From Primula veris (lineage: Eukaryota > Streptophyta > Magnoliopsida > Ericales > Primulaceae), in contig OY821750.1 in the NCBI GenBank assembly GCA_963682055.1, positions 9,984,501-10,048,500 on the forward strand: a stretch of 64,000 nt of DNA, given 5' to 3'. The notes beneath the pieces are model-generated. The model made no database searches. It was not told the DNA's origin and was given only the letters and a program-made list of their open reading frames with translations. The translations under genes were made by a program, and so were the position numbers. Each line of letters begins with the position of its first letter. Within the stretch, counting starts at the first letter, position 1. Shown here piece by piece: positions 1 through 10,359 of this stretch.

Positions 1-735
1 TTTGAGCGAGTCCATCTTAAAGAAGATGAGTGTCGCGAAGTCAAGTTTGACTCGGCGATGGATGCACCCGAGAAGAAAGATGTACTCATTGGTAACATCC
101 GTGAAATTTGAAGTATGAGGTAAAACAATATGAGAGAGGATATGATAGGCTAATTTATTGCGAAAAAGAAGGCCGTGGGCCTTGTTGGAGCGATTGTTAT
201 GGACGGGATGAAAAATTTCATTTTTGAGATCGTTGAAGTTATCGATCTCAAGAGTCTCACAATGTTCATCACTAGACTCATGGACACCGTCGCTATCTAG
301 GCGTAATAGGTTTCGTAGACGGTCTATACCGTAAACGAATGGTTGGCCATTGAATGATGAACGCAAGCGGAGTGCGTCATCATGATCCCTATCAAGAACT
401 AGGTTATGATAAAACTCATAGATGTTTTCAGTGAAGAAGGACATTTTGAGAGTAATAATAACATCGAGTTTTTGAAAACTTAAATCTATCATGAAAGCGG
501 GAAAACATTTACGGAATAGAGGCATGTCTAGAGTGAAGTTAGACAATATACCTCTTTTACCCATTGTGGGTGGATAGAGAGGAGGTAGAGAGCCGGAGGA
601 GGCACCGGGGCCCGAGGGTGGAGCGGTGGAGGAACCGGTTCGGCGACCGCGAGGAACGCGCGTTAGCCAAGGGGAAGGAGGCACGAACTAGTCCTCATGT
701 CCATCAACGAGGGAGGTTCTCTTAGTACGAACCAT
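1..735 (-). pseudogene. Third, post-pol reading frame of the copia element (partial)
   Basis: A reading frame on the element's sense strand starts at an ATG at 735, about 400 bases after the pol stop. It is interrupted by a TAG at 688-690 and then stays open, with ATG at 564 as the next start, to the window edge. The N-terminal part is Pro/Ser/Arg-rich (RGRRTG, SGPGASSGS). It is followed by a globular segment with NIYEFYHNLVLD, FNGQPFVYGIDRLRNLL and a His-rich stretch. This pattern recalls the 'putative plant transposon protein' domain found as an accessory frame in many plant retrotransposons, but the assignment is by memory of pattern only. SIRE elements often carry an extra post-pol frame, sometimes called env-like. 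I see no membrane segment in the visible part. Confidence 0.6.
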
Positions 736-879
736 TTTCGGATAAAAATTGGGATTTTTAGAAGAATTTTGAGAAGGGGACGAATTTTTTTGAGAGAGAG
801 GCTGTGGAATTTTTAAGAGTTTTTGAAGGAATTTGATTAGGGTTTCAAAGATAAACACTGAAAAACATAAAAACGACCG

Positions 880-1030
880 CGATCGGTCATTTTTATGTTT
901 CGATCGGTCGTTTTGGAACGAAAATGTTCCAGTGAGCAGACCTAAATAACGATCGGTCGTTTTTAGGAACGATCGGTCGTCTGTTTAAAAACGATCGGTT
1001 GTTTTTACAGACGATCGATCGACTGTAAAT
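880..1030. repeat. GATCGGTCG motif array between pol and the third frame
   Basis: Six copies of CGATCGGTCG or a one- or two-base variant lie at about 883, 901, 951, 972, 994 and 1013, each flanked by T or A runs. The motif is a near-palindrome. Related motifs occur in the LTR. The linked flank CCAGTGAGC here is the reverse complement of GCTCACTGG next to the LTR copies, so the two arrays lie in opposite orientation. Confidence 0.85.
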
Positions 1031-1131
1031 AGGTTACAGAACAGGAATTTTTTGCACTTTACGACACTAATTTGGCAAGAAAAAATATATAAAAATATTG
1101 AATTAATCAAATACATATATATATGTATATT

Positions 1132-3474
1132 TCACACATTAAACATGCCTAACTCTCGTCGAATAAAACAAAATTGTTCCTCATTAAGGGGTTTTGTAAA
1201 AATATCGGCTAGTTGCCTATCGGTACTTATATATTCAAGTGTAATATCCCCTTTTTGAACATGATCCCTTAGAAAATGATGTCGTAAATTTATATGTTTA
1301 GTACGAGAGTGTTGGATCGGATTTTTAGAAAGATTTATAGCACTAGTATTATCACATAAAATAGGCACACTATCAAAAGATAATTCAAAGTCGTTTAGTT
1401 GTTGACGCATCCAAAGGATTTGTGCGCAACAACTACCCGCGGCGACGTATTCCGCCTCCGCCGTAGAAAGCGCAATCGAGTTTTGTTTCTTGCTATGCCA
1501 AGAAACTAAGGCGTTTCCTAAAAAATGGCAAGTGCCACTAGTACTCTTTCTATCTAATCGACAACCGGCAAAGTCGGCGTCGGAATAGCCAAGCAATTCA
1601 AAAGAAGTATCATGTGGATAAAACAATCCTAAATTGCAAGTACCTACAAGATATCTAAATATACGCTTAACGGCTATAACATGCGATTCCTTTGGGCAAG
1701 ATTGATACCTAGCACACAAACAAACACTAAACATGATATCGGGTCTACTTGCGGTTAAATATAAAAGAGATCCAATCATACCTCTATAGAGTTTTTGGTC
1801 CATGCTTTTACCCGATTCATACTTGTCTAGTTTTGTTGCCGGACTCATTGGAGTTCCTAGCGGCTTTACATCGCTCATGTTGAATCGTTTGAGCAAGTCC
1901 CTTGTGTATTTCGCTTGATTGACGAAAATTCCGTCCTTTGTTTGTTTGATTTGCAATCCAAGGAAGTAGGTGAATTCACCCATCATGCTCATCTCGAATT
2001 CACCTTGCATACACTTAGAAAACTCCTCGCACATGCGAGCATTAGTAGCACCGAAAATAATATCATCAACATATATTTGAATTAAAAGCATGTCTTTACC
2101 ATCTTTTTTAATAAAAAGTGTAGTATCCAAAGTACCACGAGAAAAACCTTTTTTAATCAAAAATTTACTAAGTCTTTCATACCACGCCCGGGGTGCTTGT
2201 TTTAAACCATAAAGTACTTTTCGAAGTTTGTAAACATGATCGAGAAACTCGTGATTTTCAAAACCGGGTGGTTGTTTTACATAAACTTCCTCATTTATAA
2301 AGCCATTTAAAAATGCACTTTTAACATCCATTTGAAATAATTTAAAACGTTTAAAAGAAGCATAAGCAAGCAACATTCTAATGGCTTCTAGTCTAGCTAC
2401 GGGTGCGTAAGTTTCATCGAAATCGATGCCTTCTTCTTGGTTGTACCCTTGAGCTACTAGTCTAGCCTTATTCCTAATGACTACCCCGGATTCATCCATC
2501 TTATTACGAAATATCCATTTCGTACCTATAATGGTTTTCTCACGTGGTCTAGGTACTAAAGTCCATACGTTACTACGCTCGAATTGATTTAATTCGTCAT
2601 GCATAGCTAATACCCAACTCTCATCGAGTTCCGCTTCATGAATGTTCTTTGGCTCTAATTGAGACAAGAATGCAAAATGATTGACTATATTTCTTAATGA
2701 AGAACGTGTATGCACTCTTTCTCCCGGGTTACCCAAAATTAAATCTTGCGGATGGTGATTGGCAAACCTCCATTCTTGAGGCAAATCCTCATGAATGTGT
2801 ACGCTAGATTCTAAGTCCGTTTGAAGTCTCTCTATAGTGACTTCTTCAACAACGGGTTCAACCTCTATGCTAGGCGTAGACTTTAAGCTAGATGTAACAT
2901 GATTAGAAGAAGATGCTTTATGAAAAATATCATCATTAATATTATGAACAATTAAAGGCTTATCAATCGTCGGTAAATTCTCATCAAACGAAACATGTAC
3001 CGACTCTTCCACCAATAAGGTTCTTTTATTAAAAATTCTATAAGCTTTACTCGATATAGCATATCCGATGAAAATTCCTTCATCGGACTTAGCATCGAAT
3101 TTTCCTAGATTATCCTTACCATTATTATGAACATAACATTTACAACCAAATGCACGTAAATGAGAAATATTGGGCTTTCGCTCATTCCATAATTCGTAAG
3201 GTGTCTTTTTTAATATGGGCCTAATCAATGCTCTATTTAAAATATAACAAGCGGAATTTACGGCTTCGGCCCAAAAATACTTTGGCAAATTATTTTCGCA
3301 AAGCATCGTCCGTGCCATTTCCTCTAGGGTTCTATTCTTCCTCTCAACTACCCCATTTTGTTGGGGCGTACGAGGAGCCGAAAAATTATGATCAATACCA
3401 TTTTCATCACAATAAGTTTGAAATGGAGTATTCTCAAATTCCTTACCATGATCGGTTCGGATACTTTTGATCAT
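1132..3474 (-). pseudogene. pol: Copia integrase C-part, reverse transcriptase and RNase H
   Basis: This 780-residue frame resumes the integrase core with its second Asp ([10 protein letters not shown]) and catalytic Glu ([13 protein letters not shown]). A variable linker follows, then the reverse transcriptase ([23 protein letters not shown], catalytic YVDD in [10 protein letters not shown]). The last domain is copia RNase H ([26 protein letters not shown]), which removes the RNA template. All catalytic residues I can recognise are present, and the frame is intact from here to its natural stop. Only the nonsense codon just upstream makes it N-terminally truncated. Confidence 0.95.
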
Positions 3475-3489
3475 ATAACTCTTTCGTGT

Positions 3490-4260
3490 TTAGAGCTTTT
3501 TGCAAATAATAGAGAATTCTCTAAATGCTTCATGCTTATGAGTTAAAAATAACACCCAAGTAAAGCGACTAAAATCGTCAACCATGACGAAAGCATATGC
3601 ACGCCCGCCAAGACTAAGTGTCCGGGAGGGGCCAACTAAGTCCATATGAATGAGCTCCAAACAACGAGTAGTAGATATAATATTTTTAGACTTAAAAGAA
3701 ATCTTTGTTTGTTTGCCTAATTGGCAAGCGTGACAAAGTTTGTCCTTTATATAAGGAGCTTTTGGTAAACCTATTACCAAATCTTTACTAGAAAGTTTAG
3801 CAAGTAAATCAAGACTTGCATGACCAAGTCGTCTATGCCACAACCAACCATTGTCGTTGATAGTAACAAGACACTTAACTTCATTATCCACCGAACTATT
3901 CAAATCAATCATATAGACATTATTTTGTCTTTGACCCATGAGAATAGTTTTATTATCCGAAATACAATGAATGATGCAATGCGATTTTTCAAAAATGACT
4001 TTGTGACCCAAATCACAAAGTTGACTTATACTAAGCAAGTTATGTTTAAGACCATCAACAAGCAAAACATTATCAATAACAACATTAGAAGGTTTAGAAA
4101 TGCTACCAATACCAATGATTTTACCCTTGCTATTATCCCCGAAAGTCACAAAACCTCCGTCTTTAGGTGCAAGAGTAGTGAATTTTGTTTTGTCTCCCGT
4201 CATATGTCTTGAGCATCCACTATCCAAGAACCACTTGTCCTCGTTAACTTTTGACCTCAA
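3490..4260 (-). pseudogene. pol: Copia protease and N-terminal integrase
   Basis: This 256-residue frame has the aspartic protease signature WFLDSGCSRHMTGD at about residues 10-23, which cleaves the polyprotein. Next comes the integrase zinc-binding (GAG-pre-integrase) domain with WHRRLGH and CHACQLGK supplying the HHCC ligands. The integrase core then starts with its first catalytic Asp in HMDLVGPS and the conserved VDDFSRFTW. It ends at a TAA (3490-3492) that is in frame with the next open stretch beginning at 3474, so a single nonsense change splits the integrase. It opens at a non-ATG codon because the join to gag is frameshifted. Confidence 0.92.
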
Positions 4261-4282
4261 GCATATCTACAAGACAAAATGA

Positions 4283-5194
4283 TCATTGGTACCCTAATCC
4301 ATTTTTGGGTCCTTGAGGGTTAGTGTCTCGACCCTTAGGAATCCAAACCAAATCATTTCTATTTATTTTATATCTATAAGGGCAATAAACATAATCTTCA
4401 TAGTGATCACTACGGTTGCAAGTAATACATTTAACATGCATGGTTGGTTTAACAAAACGATTATAAACTAAGTTATTTGTATACGAGTTGTTCTTACGAG
4501 AATAATTTGGTTGTCTACTTTCATTTTTCGCCACTTGTTTGGTGAATAGATTTTTATGCTTTGCCGTTAAGAGTGGGTTGTACCCTACACCGGTTTTATC
4601 ATATGCGCCTTGTTGAGAAGCTAATATAGTACTTAGCATTTTACTTCCCTTAGTGAATTTAGCGAGAGTAAGTTCGGCGCTATCCGCCTTAAGTTTGCAT
4701 GAACTAAGGTCATTAACTAACTTATCATTTTCTAAGGTAAGTTCGGCATTTTTAGACATGAGTGAGTCATTTTTTATAGCTAAATTTTCAAGTTCATCTT
4801 GTAGAGTAATTAGCATTTTTCTAAAGGATTTGTTTTTACCTCTAGCTTTTTCTAACGAGGCTAACACATTATTTATATCAAAATCATCATCACTAGAAAT
4901 AGAAGAGTTAGAGGAGTGATAGCTTACATCCTCGGTATCATCGTCTCTAGCCATGAGACATAGATTTGCGACTTCTTCATTGTCGCTATCGGAGCTATCA
5001 TCATCGCTCCCCCATGCGGCCAAGAATGCCTTCTTGTTTTCGTTTTTCTTTCCGAACTTGTCCTTTTTCTTCAAGGGACATTCGTTTTGCATATGGCCGG
5101 GTTTGTGACATTTATAGCAAATGATTTCGTTCTTTTTGCTCGATTTTTCGGAAGGCTCTCCCTTATACTCCTTTTTTCCGAAATCGTTGTCCAC
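4283..5194 (-). pseudogene. gag: Copia gag, zinc-knuckle part
   Basis: This 303-residue open frame continues gag after the shift near 5165-5205. It opens at a GTG and has no proper start. A CX2CX4HX4C nucleocapsid knuckle (Cys26, Cys29, His34, Cys39) binds RNA. It is followed by an acidic segment, a Lys/Leu-rich stretch with coiled-coil character (about residues 105-185), and a second Cys-rich motif near the C terminus (CITCNRSDH). The frame ends at 4283, just before the protease. The protease is in another frame, and stops lie between the two. Part of the same broken polyprotein. Confidence 0.85.
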
Positions 5195-5975
5195 CCTTCT
5201 TTTTCCAACTTAGGAATTTGTTGTAGCGTTTGGCGAAGAGTGCCATTTCATCATCCTCACTAGAGGAATCATTGTCGCTATCGTCATTTGTTGTGCTTTT
5301 GAAGGCGATGCCTTTCTTCTTTTTCGAGTCATCCTCATGCTTTCGAGTCGTCATGTCGAGTTCATGAGTGCTTAAGGATCCAATGAGGTTGTCGAGAGAG
5401 AGAGTGTTCATGTCCTTGGCTTCTTGTATAGCCGTCACTTTTGATTCCCATTTCCTCGGTAGACTCCTTAGGATCTTGGTCACCATCTCCTTGCTAGAAT
5501 ACACTTTTTCCAATCTTTTAAGATCGTTAGTAATTTTAGTAAAACGAGTGTACATAGAAGCAATAGACTCGTCATCATCAACTTTAAACAATTCATAATC
5601 ATGAATAAGCATGCTAATTTTAGAGTCCTTAACTTGACTAGTTCCTTCGTGCATAATAGCTAGCTTATCCCACATTTGCTTAGCGGTGTCACAACCGGAA
5701 ATCTTATCATATTCACTAGGCGAGAGCGCACAAGTGATAGAGGTCATAACCCTACAATTTAGAGAAAAGGCGAGGCGTTCATCGGTGTCTAGTTCCTCTA
5801 CAAGTTTATCTAAGCCATTTCTCTTAGGCGTTTTATAACCTTTACTAATGCTAATCCATTGGTCTATTTCGAAACCACAAAGGAAATTTTTCATGAGATC
5901 TCTCCAATAGGGATAGTTTGTACCGTCAAAGAACGGGGGCCTAGTTATGAATTTAGAGTCGGCGTACGAAGACAT
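5163..5975 (-). pseudogene. gag: Copia gag, N-terminal part (capsid-like)
   Basis: This 270-residue frame begins MSSYADSKFITRPPFFDG. PPFFDGTNYPYW near residue 13 is the hallmark start of plant copia gag (UBN2/gag-polypeptide family), which packages the element RNA in cytoplasmic particles. A charged tail rich in Asp, Ser and Lys precedes its stop at 5163. The zinc knuckle that should follow lies in another frame starting about 5194, so a one-base shift separates the two. Gag and pol normally form a single frame in this group, so I read the shift as decay rather than programmed frameshifting. The start was chosen because it is the first ATG after the primer-binding site. Confidence 0.88.
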
Positions 5976-6027
5976 AGCGGATCTTTAAACTATAAAATCG
6001 TTAGATTTTTGTAAATAGAATAGCTAA

Positions 6028-6040
6028 GCTCTGATACCAA
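6028..6040 (-). other. Primer-binding site (initiator tRNA-Met type)
   Basis: On the minus strand this reads TTGGTATCAGAGC. TGGTATCAGAGC is the classic plant copia primer-binding site, complementary to the 3' end of initiator tRNA-Met. It sits one base from the LTR edge and about 50 bases before the gag start at 5975. Confidence 0.9.
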
Positions 6041-6041
6041 T

Positions 6042-7307
6042 TGTTGGTCCGTAGGTGTCTAAACCTTAGAGGGGGGGGGGGGGTGAATAAGGTTTTCGTA
6101 CGTTTTTCGCGGAATAAAAACTATGGGTTATTAACTAAGCTAATTAGTGGATATTATAACTTATACACTTTCGTTAACAAATAATTGCTAATTTAATCTA
6201 CGCAAGCAATAAAAATGAGCGATAAATAAATGCGAAAAGTAAAAGTTAAGGGAAAAGAAATAACGCAAGATTTATAGAGGTTCGGCAAAACGCGCCTACG
6301 TCCTCTCCTCGGTATTTTCACTACCGAGTGATTCACTAAAATATCGTTCCAAGGTTACAACCTAACGAGCTTAATCAACCGATTTAGCTCCCCCTCACTT
6401 TATGAGTATCCCGAATGAAAAGCCTAGAACTTTTAAGCTACGCTTGCTTGAAAAGCTTCTACCCGATCACTCGCTCACAAATGAGTTTATAAAACACTCT
6501 TTTACAATATTGAATTTGAATGGATCACTCACTAACAAATAATATCTCGATGTTTATAAGATTACAATAGTAATATGCTAGAGAATATTTTATAGATACA
6601 AGTGAGACAATTTAGTAGTATAAGCTTGTATGATCTTTGAATTTGAAAGCTCGAAGTTGTGTGAATTGTTGGTTCTCTTCAACAAAGGATTTTGGGGCCT
6701 TTTGTAGAGTGAAAAATGTTCAACAATTAATTCATAACCGTTGGCAGTTGTTGAGTAGATTAGCTGCTAGTTTGCAGCAGTTCGCCCAATTTTCAGGATA
6801 AGATGAAAAACTGGAATTTGAATTTCTACAGAAACGATCGGTCGTTTCTGAAAAACGATCGGTCGTTTTTCATCTGTGCTCACTGGAAGAATTCCTTCTT
6901 AAAACGATCGGTCGTTTTAAGCCTAGCGATCGGTCGTTTTTGTGTGCTGCTCACTGGAAGAATTTCTACCTAAAACAATCGGTCGTTTTAGGGTAGCGAT
7001 CGGTCGTTTTTGTGTTGTGCTCACTGGAAGAAATAAGTTCATAAATGATCGATCGTTTAGCCTTATGATCAGTCGATTTTTGTTCTGGCAAAGTTTCGGT
7101 TTTATCGACATACTTCGAAAGCCCGTAATTAGTCCGTTTCAAATCCGATTAAGGTTTCATTTGAACCGTTGGCTTCGTATTTACGTAATCTATCATTTTA
7201 AGCCTTTAACACACTCGATAAATGATTAGTACGCAAAACGAGCTTTTATCATGTTTTACTAATATTGTTATCATCAAAATAATCGATTAGCAGAACAACG
7301 TTCAACA
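6042..7307 (-). repeat. 5' LTR of the copia element
   Basis: The inner edge is fixed by the primer-binding site, which directly abuts TGTTGG at 6042. The outer edge is inferred from TTCAACA ending at 7307, which gives TGTTG...CAACA termini and a length of about 1.27 kb. The LTR holds a run of 14 G at 6070-6083 and an array of GATCGGTCG-type motifs at 6833-7080. The outer edge is provisional because the other LTR is not in the window for comparison. Confidence 0.7.
6833..7080. repeat. GATCGGTCG motif array inside the LTR
   Basis: Eight copies of CGATCGGTCG or close variants occur at about 6835, 6858, 6904, 6928, 6976, 6997, 7047 and 7068. They are grouped in pairs separated by GCTCACTGGAAGAA spacers, giving a unit of about 70 bases repeated three times. 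Most copies are flanked by AAAA and TTTT, so each can form an imperfect hairpin. Confidence 0.85.
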
Positions 7308-8268
7308 ACTTAGAAAGAACATATATATTATTTTATTACCTTTAAAAATGTGCTAATTTATATAGCATAAATCATACTAATAAATATACATACATACGTA
7401 TATATTACATGTACGCGGACGCGCGCACACACATATTTTTTTTAAAGTAATTTTTGATTTATACATTAAAAACCAAACATAATTGAGAATTTTTTTTGAA
7501 AGTCCTCTAAACAGATTTATTTAAATTTTAGACTTGTGTCGAAACTTATTTATGTTTTACTACCGATGCAATGCACAACTCATGTTAGTTTCATCTTTTT
7601 TTTTTTGTTAGTTTCATCTATTTTTAACGTTTTCATCTATTTCTTGAAATACAAATTATTCACTCATGCAAACAAATTTCACATCTAAAATTAGGTTTTC
7701 ATGTTTGCATAGGTTTCCACATTTAAAATACAAATTTGTAATGCCTAAAAGTACAAATTTTAATGTTTCATTTGTTTTAAAAGTTTTCATATGTTTTTCA
7801 AAATACAAATCATTGGCGTTTCTATACATCCACATTTACATAAACTCATGTATATACATAATCTTTAGTATTTAAAACATGGATTATTAACTCTTAACAA
7901 TACAAATTTTAACGTTGCATATGTTGTTAACGTTTTCATCGGTTTATCAAAATACAAATTATTGACTAATATCATATTATTATAATAAGTCAACTCAATA
8001 TTGTTGGCAACTTTTTCCAAAAATACTTTTACAATCTTTTACTAATTAGCATATAACCAACATTCATAAAAATATATATTAAAAAATAGCACTATTTCTT
8101 CGTCTTTTAACCATCCAAAATTCTATTTTATGGAGTATCTATATCCATTTATTTTTTTATCACACTTGTACTCCATCCGTCTTCTAAATAAGTGTCCACT
8201 ATTTCATATTTGACTGTCAAAAAATAAGTGTCTACTTTAATAATTTATCAATGAAAAATGATAAAAGT
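7308..8268. other. AT-rich spacer without a gene
   Basis: No coding potential was seen. The stretch is AT-rich with several related short motifs (CATCTATTT, AAATACAAATT). A possible one-ended MITE starts near 8170 (ACTCCATCCGTC followed by AAATAAGTGTCC), but no matching second end was found. Confidence 0.5.
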
Positions 8269-8277
8269 AATATAATA

Positions 8278-9362
8278 GGGACAATTAACAAAAACATACC
8301 CTACCCCTATTATATTAACAAAAATATACCATAATAATTTAAATTAGCAAAAACATACATATATATACTTATTATTTCTTAATCTAATCTCTCCCGAACT
8401 TAACATATATCTCTCTTACCTAACATCTCTCTCTAATATAACATATCTCTCTAACCTAACATATCTCTCTAATCGCACATATCTCTCTAACACACGATAA
8501 TCGCACATCTTTCTAACACGTGCTAATCACCCTTCTCTCTCTAAAAATGATTAAAAACTCACAAAATATCCATATACTAATTATAAAACGTCATACCCTA
8601 ATTTTAAAACTTCATACCCTGATTTCAAAACTTCATACCCTAATTTCAAAAACTTCATACCCTAATTTTAAAAACTTCATACCCTAATTTCAAAACTTTA
8701 TACTCTAATTTTAAAACTTCATATCCTAATTTCAAAACTTCATACCCTAATTTCAAAACTTCATACCCTAATTTTAAAACTTCATACCCTAATTTTAAAA
8801 CTTTATATCCTACATATGAATTTCTCTCAATATTGTACATATGAATTCTTCTCTTTCAACTTGAAAACCTATAATGTTTACAATAGTGTCAAAACTCAAT
8901 AAATAGAAAACAATCTCACCAATTGCATATATTTTTCATATATTACGGGGTATAAAATAGTGTAATATTTGTGTATTACGTATGTATATATCTGTATTTA
9001 TATGTATATGGATATCTATATAATTTAGATGGTGTTCGGTAGTTAGTGATGAGTTTTCGTGGTGGAGGAAGGGAGAGTGGGATATTAAAGAAAGATACAT
9101 AGAAGAATGTGGAGGAAAGAGAGAGTAAGATCAGAGAGAGATAAAAGAGAAAAAATTGTGAGAGAGAAGAATGAAGAGATACATAAAAAAATTGGTGAGA
9201 AATAAGAATGGAGGAGAGAGAGAGTAAGATGAGAGAGAGATAAAGAAAAGAATAAACAACATTAATTTTAAATTTGTTTGGTATGTTTTTGATAATGAAA
9301 ATTTGTAAGGGTATGTTTTTTGTAATTTATTTTAAAAAATAGTATGTTTTGTTAATTTATCC
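8278..9362. mobile_element. Foldback/MULE-like non-autonomous element with 9-bp target duplication
   Basis: AATATAATA occurs directly at 8269-8277 and 9363-9371 as a perfect 9-bp target duplication. The ends are inverted repeats: GGGACAATTAACAAAAACAT on the left matches the complement of the right end GTTTTGTTAATTTATCC. The pairing continues inward as a CT-rich left arm (8390-8540) and a GA-rich right arm (9060-9245). A 21-22 bp minisatellite lies between. There is no transposase. Nine-base duplications are characteristic of Mutator-like elements, so this is probably a TIR-MULE derivative or foldback element. Confidence 0.75.
8585..8815. repeat. Minisatellite, 21-22 bp unit
   Basis: About eleven tandem copies of a unit close to AACTTCATACCCTAATTTCA, differing mainly by C/T exchanges and one-base length changes. 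It lies within the foldback element. The open frame over it (8655-8840, minus) only reads the repeat and is not a gene. Confidence 0.9.
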
Positions 9363-9371
9363 AATATAATA

Positions 9372-9674
9372 TTCTTGTTTTGTGGCATATTAGCTCGTTA
9401 TAGATATATATAGAGATATGTATAGATATAGAGTGAGATGACAGACGAAGTGTTTATTCATTAATATGATTGTACAAAAAGACACATCAAGAGACCGCTG
9501 ACCCTCTTTATATAATAGATGGTAGGGTTACATATGTATAATAGAGGGTAGGGTTACATATGCTAGGAAACCCCAAAATAGGCCCAATACAGTAAGATCG
9601 AATATGGCCAATAATATACTACAACAATCCTCAAATATTACAATGAATACATCCAAAAATTGACAATAATAATT
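9372..9674. other. Spacer with a 26-bp tandem duplication
   Basis: No gene was seen. TAGGGTTACATATG ends each of two 26-bp tandem copies at about 9512-9537 and 9538-9562. The surrounding text (AAACCCCAAAATAGGCCCAAT) resembles LTR sequence, but no LTR ends could be defined. Confidence 0.5.
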
Positions 9675-9978
9675 ACTCCATCCATCCCAAATTATTGGGG
9701 CTATACAAAACAATCTGCAATTTTAACCAACAAATAACTCATATTTAAGTTATCGAAATCGAATTTTTTAAAAGTTAATTAAATAGTTCAAATGTTAAGT
9801 TATACGAACAAATTTTAAAATTTTACATTTGATCGATTACATATATTATCCGATCAAAATTTGCAACTAAATAAAGAGAGTCCCAATAATTAAATTAATA
9901 CTATATTTTATAACTTTCAAAATGCAATTAATAATGAGGTGCACTTAATACACTGCAAAATTTCTTTTAAACGCAGTA

Positions 9979-10121
9979 ACCGTAGATTAAATCTACGGTC
10001 TACAGTCATTGACTGTAAACCGTAGATTTAATCTACGGTTTACAGTTAAAATCTGTAAACCGTAGATTAAATCTACGGTTTACAATGACTGTAGACCGTA
10101 GATTTAATCTACGGTTTACAG
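9979..10121. repeat. Left subterminal palindrome array of the MULE
   Basis: Four tandem palindromes with core ACCGTAGATT-N-AATCTACGGT are spaced about 38 bp apart. The arms extend to 14 bp (GTAAACCGTAGATT) in the middle copies. The single central base alternates between A and T. They lie just inside the TIR. Similar subterminal arrays in other plant DNA transposons (Spm/En) bind transposase, and that role here is inference. Confidence 0.92.
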
Positions 10122-10359
10122 CCTTTTTCAGGTTTTTTGCTTTAAAAATAAAAAAAAAATCTGAGAATTAAAATTAAAATACTGAATAATTTTTTCAAAT
10201 TAAATATGATTTTTTTTTTACATAAAAATGCCTTATTTTTAAAATTTGATATTTTTTTCAAGTGTATAAGTTGATATTTTTTTCAAGTGTATAATTTGAT
10301 ATTTTTTTCAAGTGTATAAGTTGATATTTTTTTGTTTTTTTCAATTTAAAAAACAAAAT

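Larger units (their letters stand above)
1..7307 (-). mobile_element. SIRE-like Ty1/copia LTR retrotransposon, 3' end outside window
   Basis: Reading the minus strand from 7307 down, the order is LTR, primer-binding site, gag, zinc knuckle, protease, integrase, reverse transcriptase, RNase H and a further reading frame. Integrase before reverse transcriptase defines Ty1/copia. The long element, the gag type and the extra frame after pol suggest the SIRE/Maximus lineage. The coding part is split by a frameshift near 5165-5205, a frameshift plus stops near 4265-4290, and one in-frame stop at 3490-3492, so this copy cannot make a full polyprotein. The 3' LTR should lie left of base 1, so the insertion duplication and LTR-LTR divergence (age) cannot be read here. 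Confidence 0.93.

Noticed and set aside
5160..5210. Possible programmed frameshift between gag frames
   Set aside because: Plant SIRE-type copia elements usually have a single gag-pol frame, and further breaks downstream show general decay.
8655..8840. 61-codon minus-strand frame with KVLKLGYE repeats
   Set aside because: It only translates the 21-bp minisatellite.
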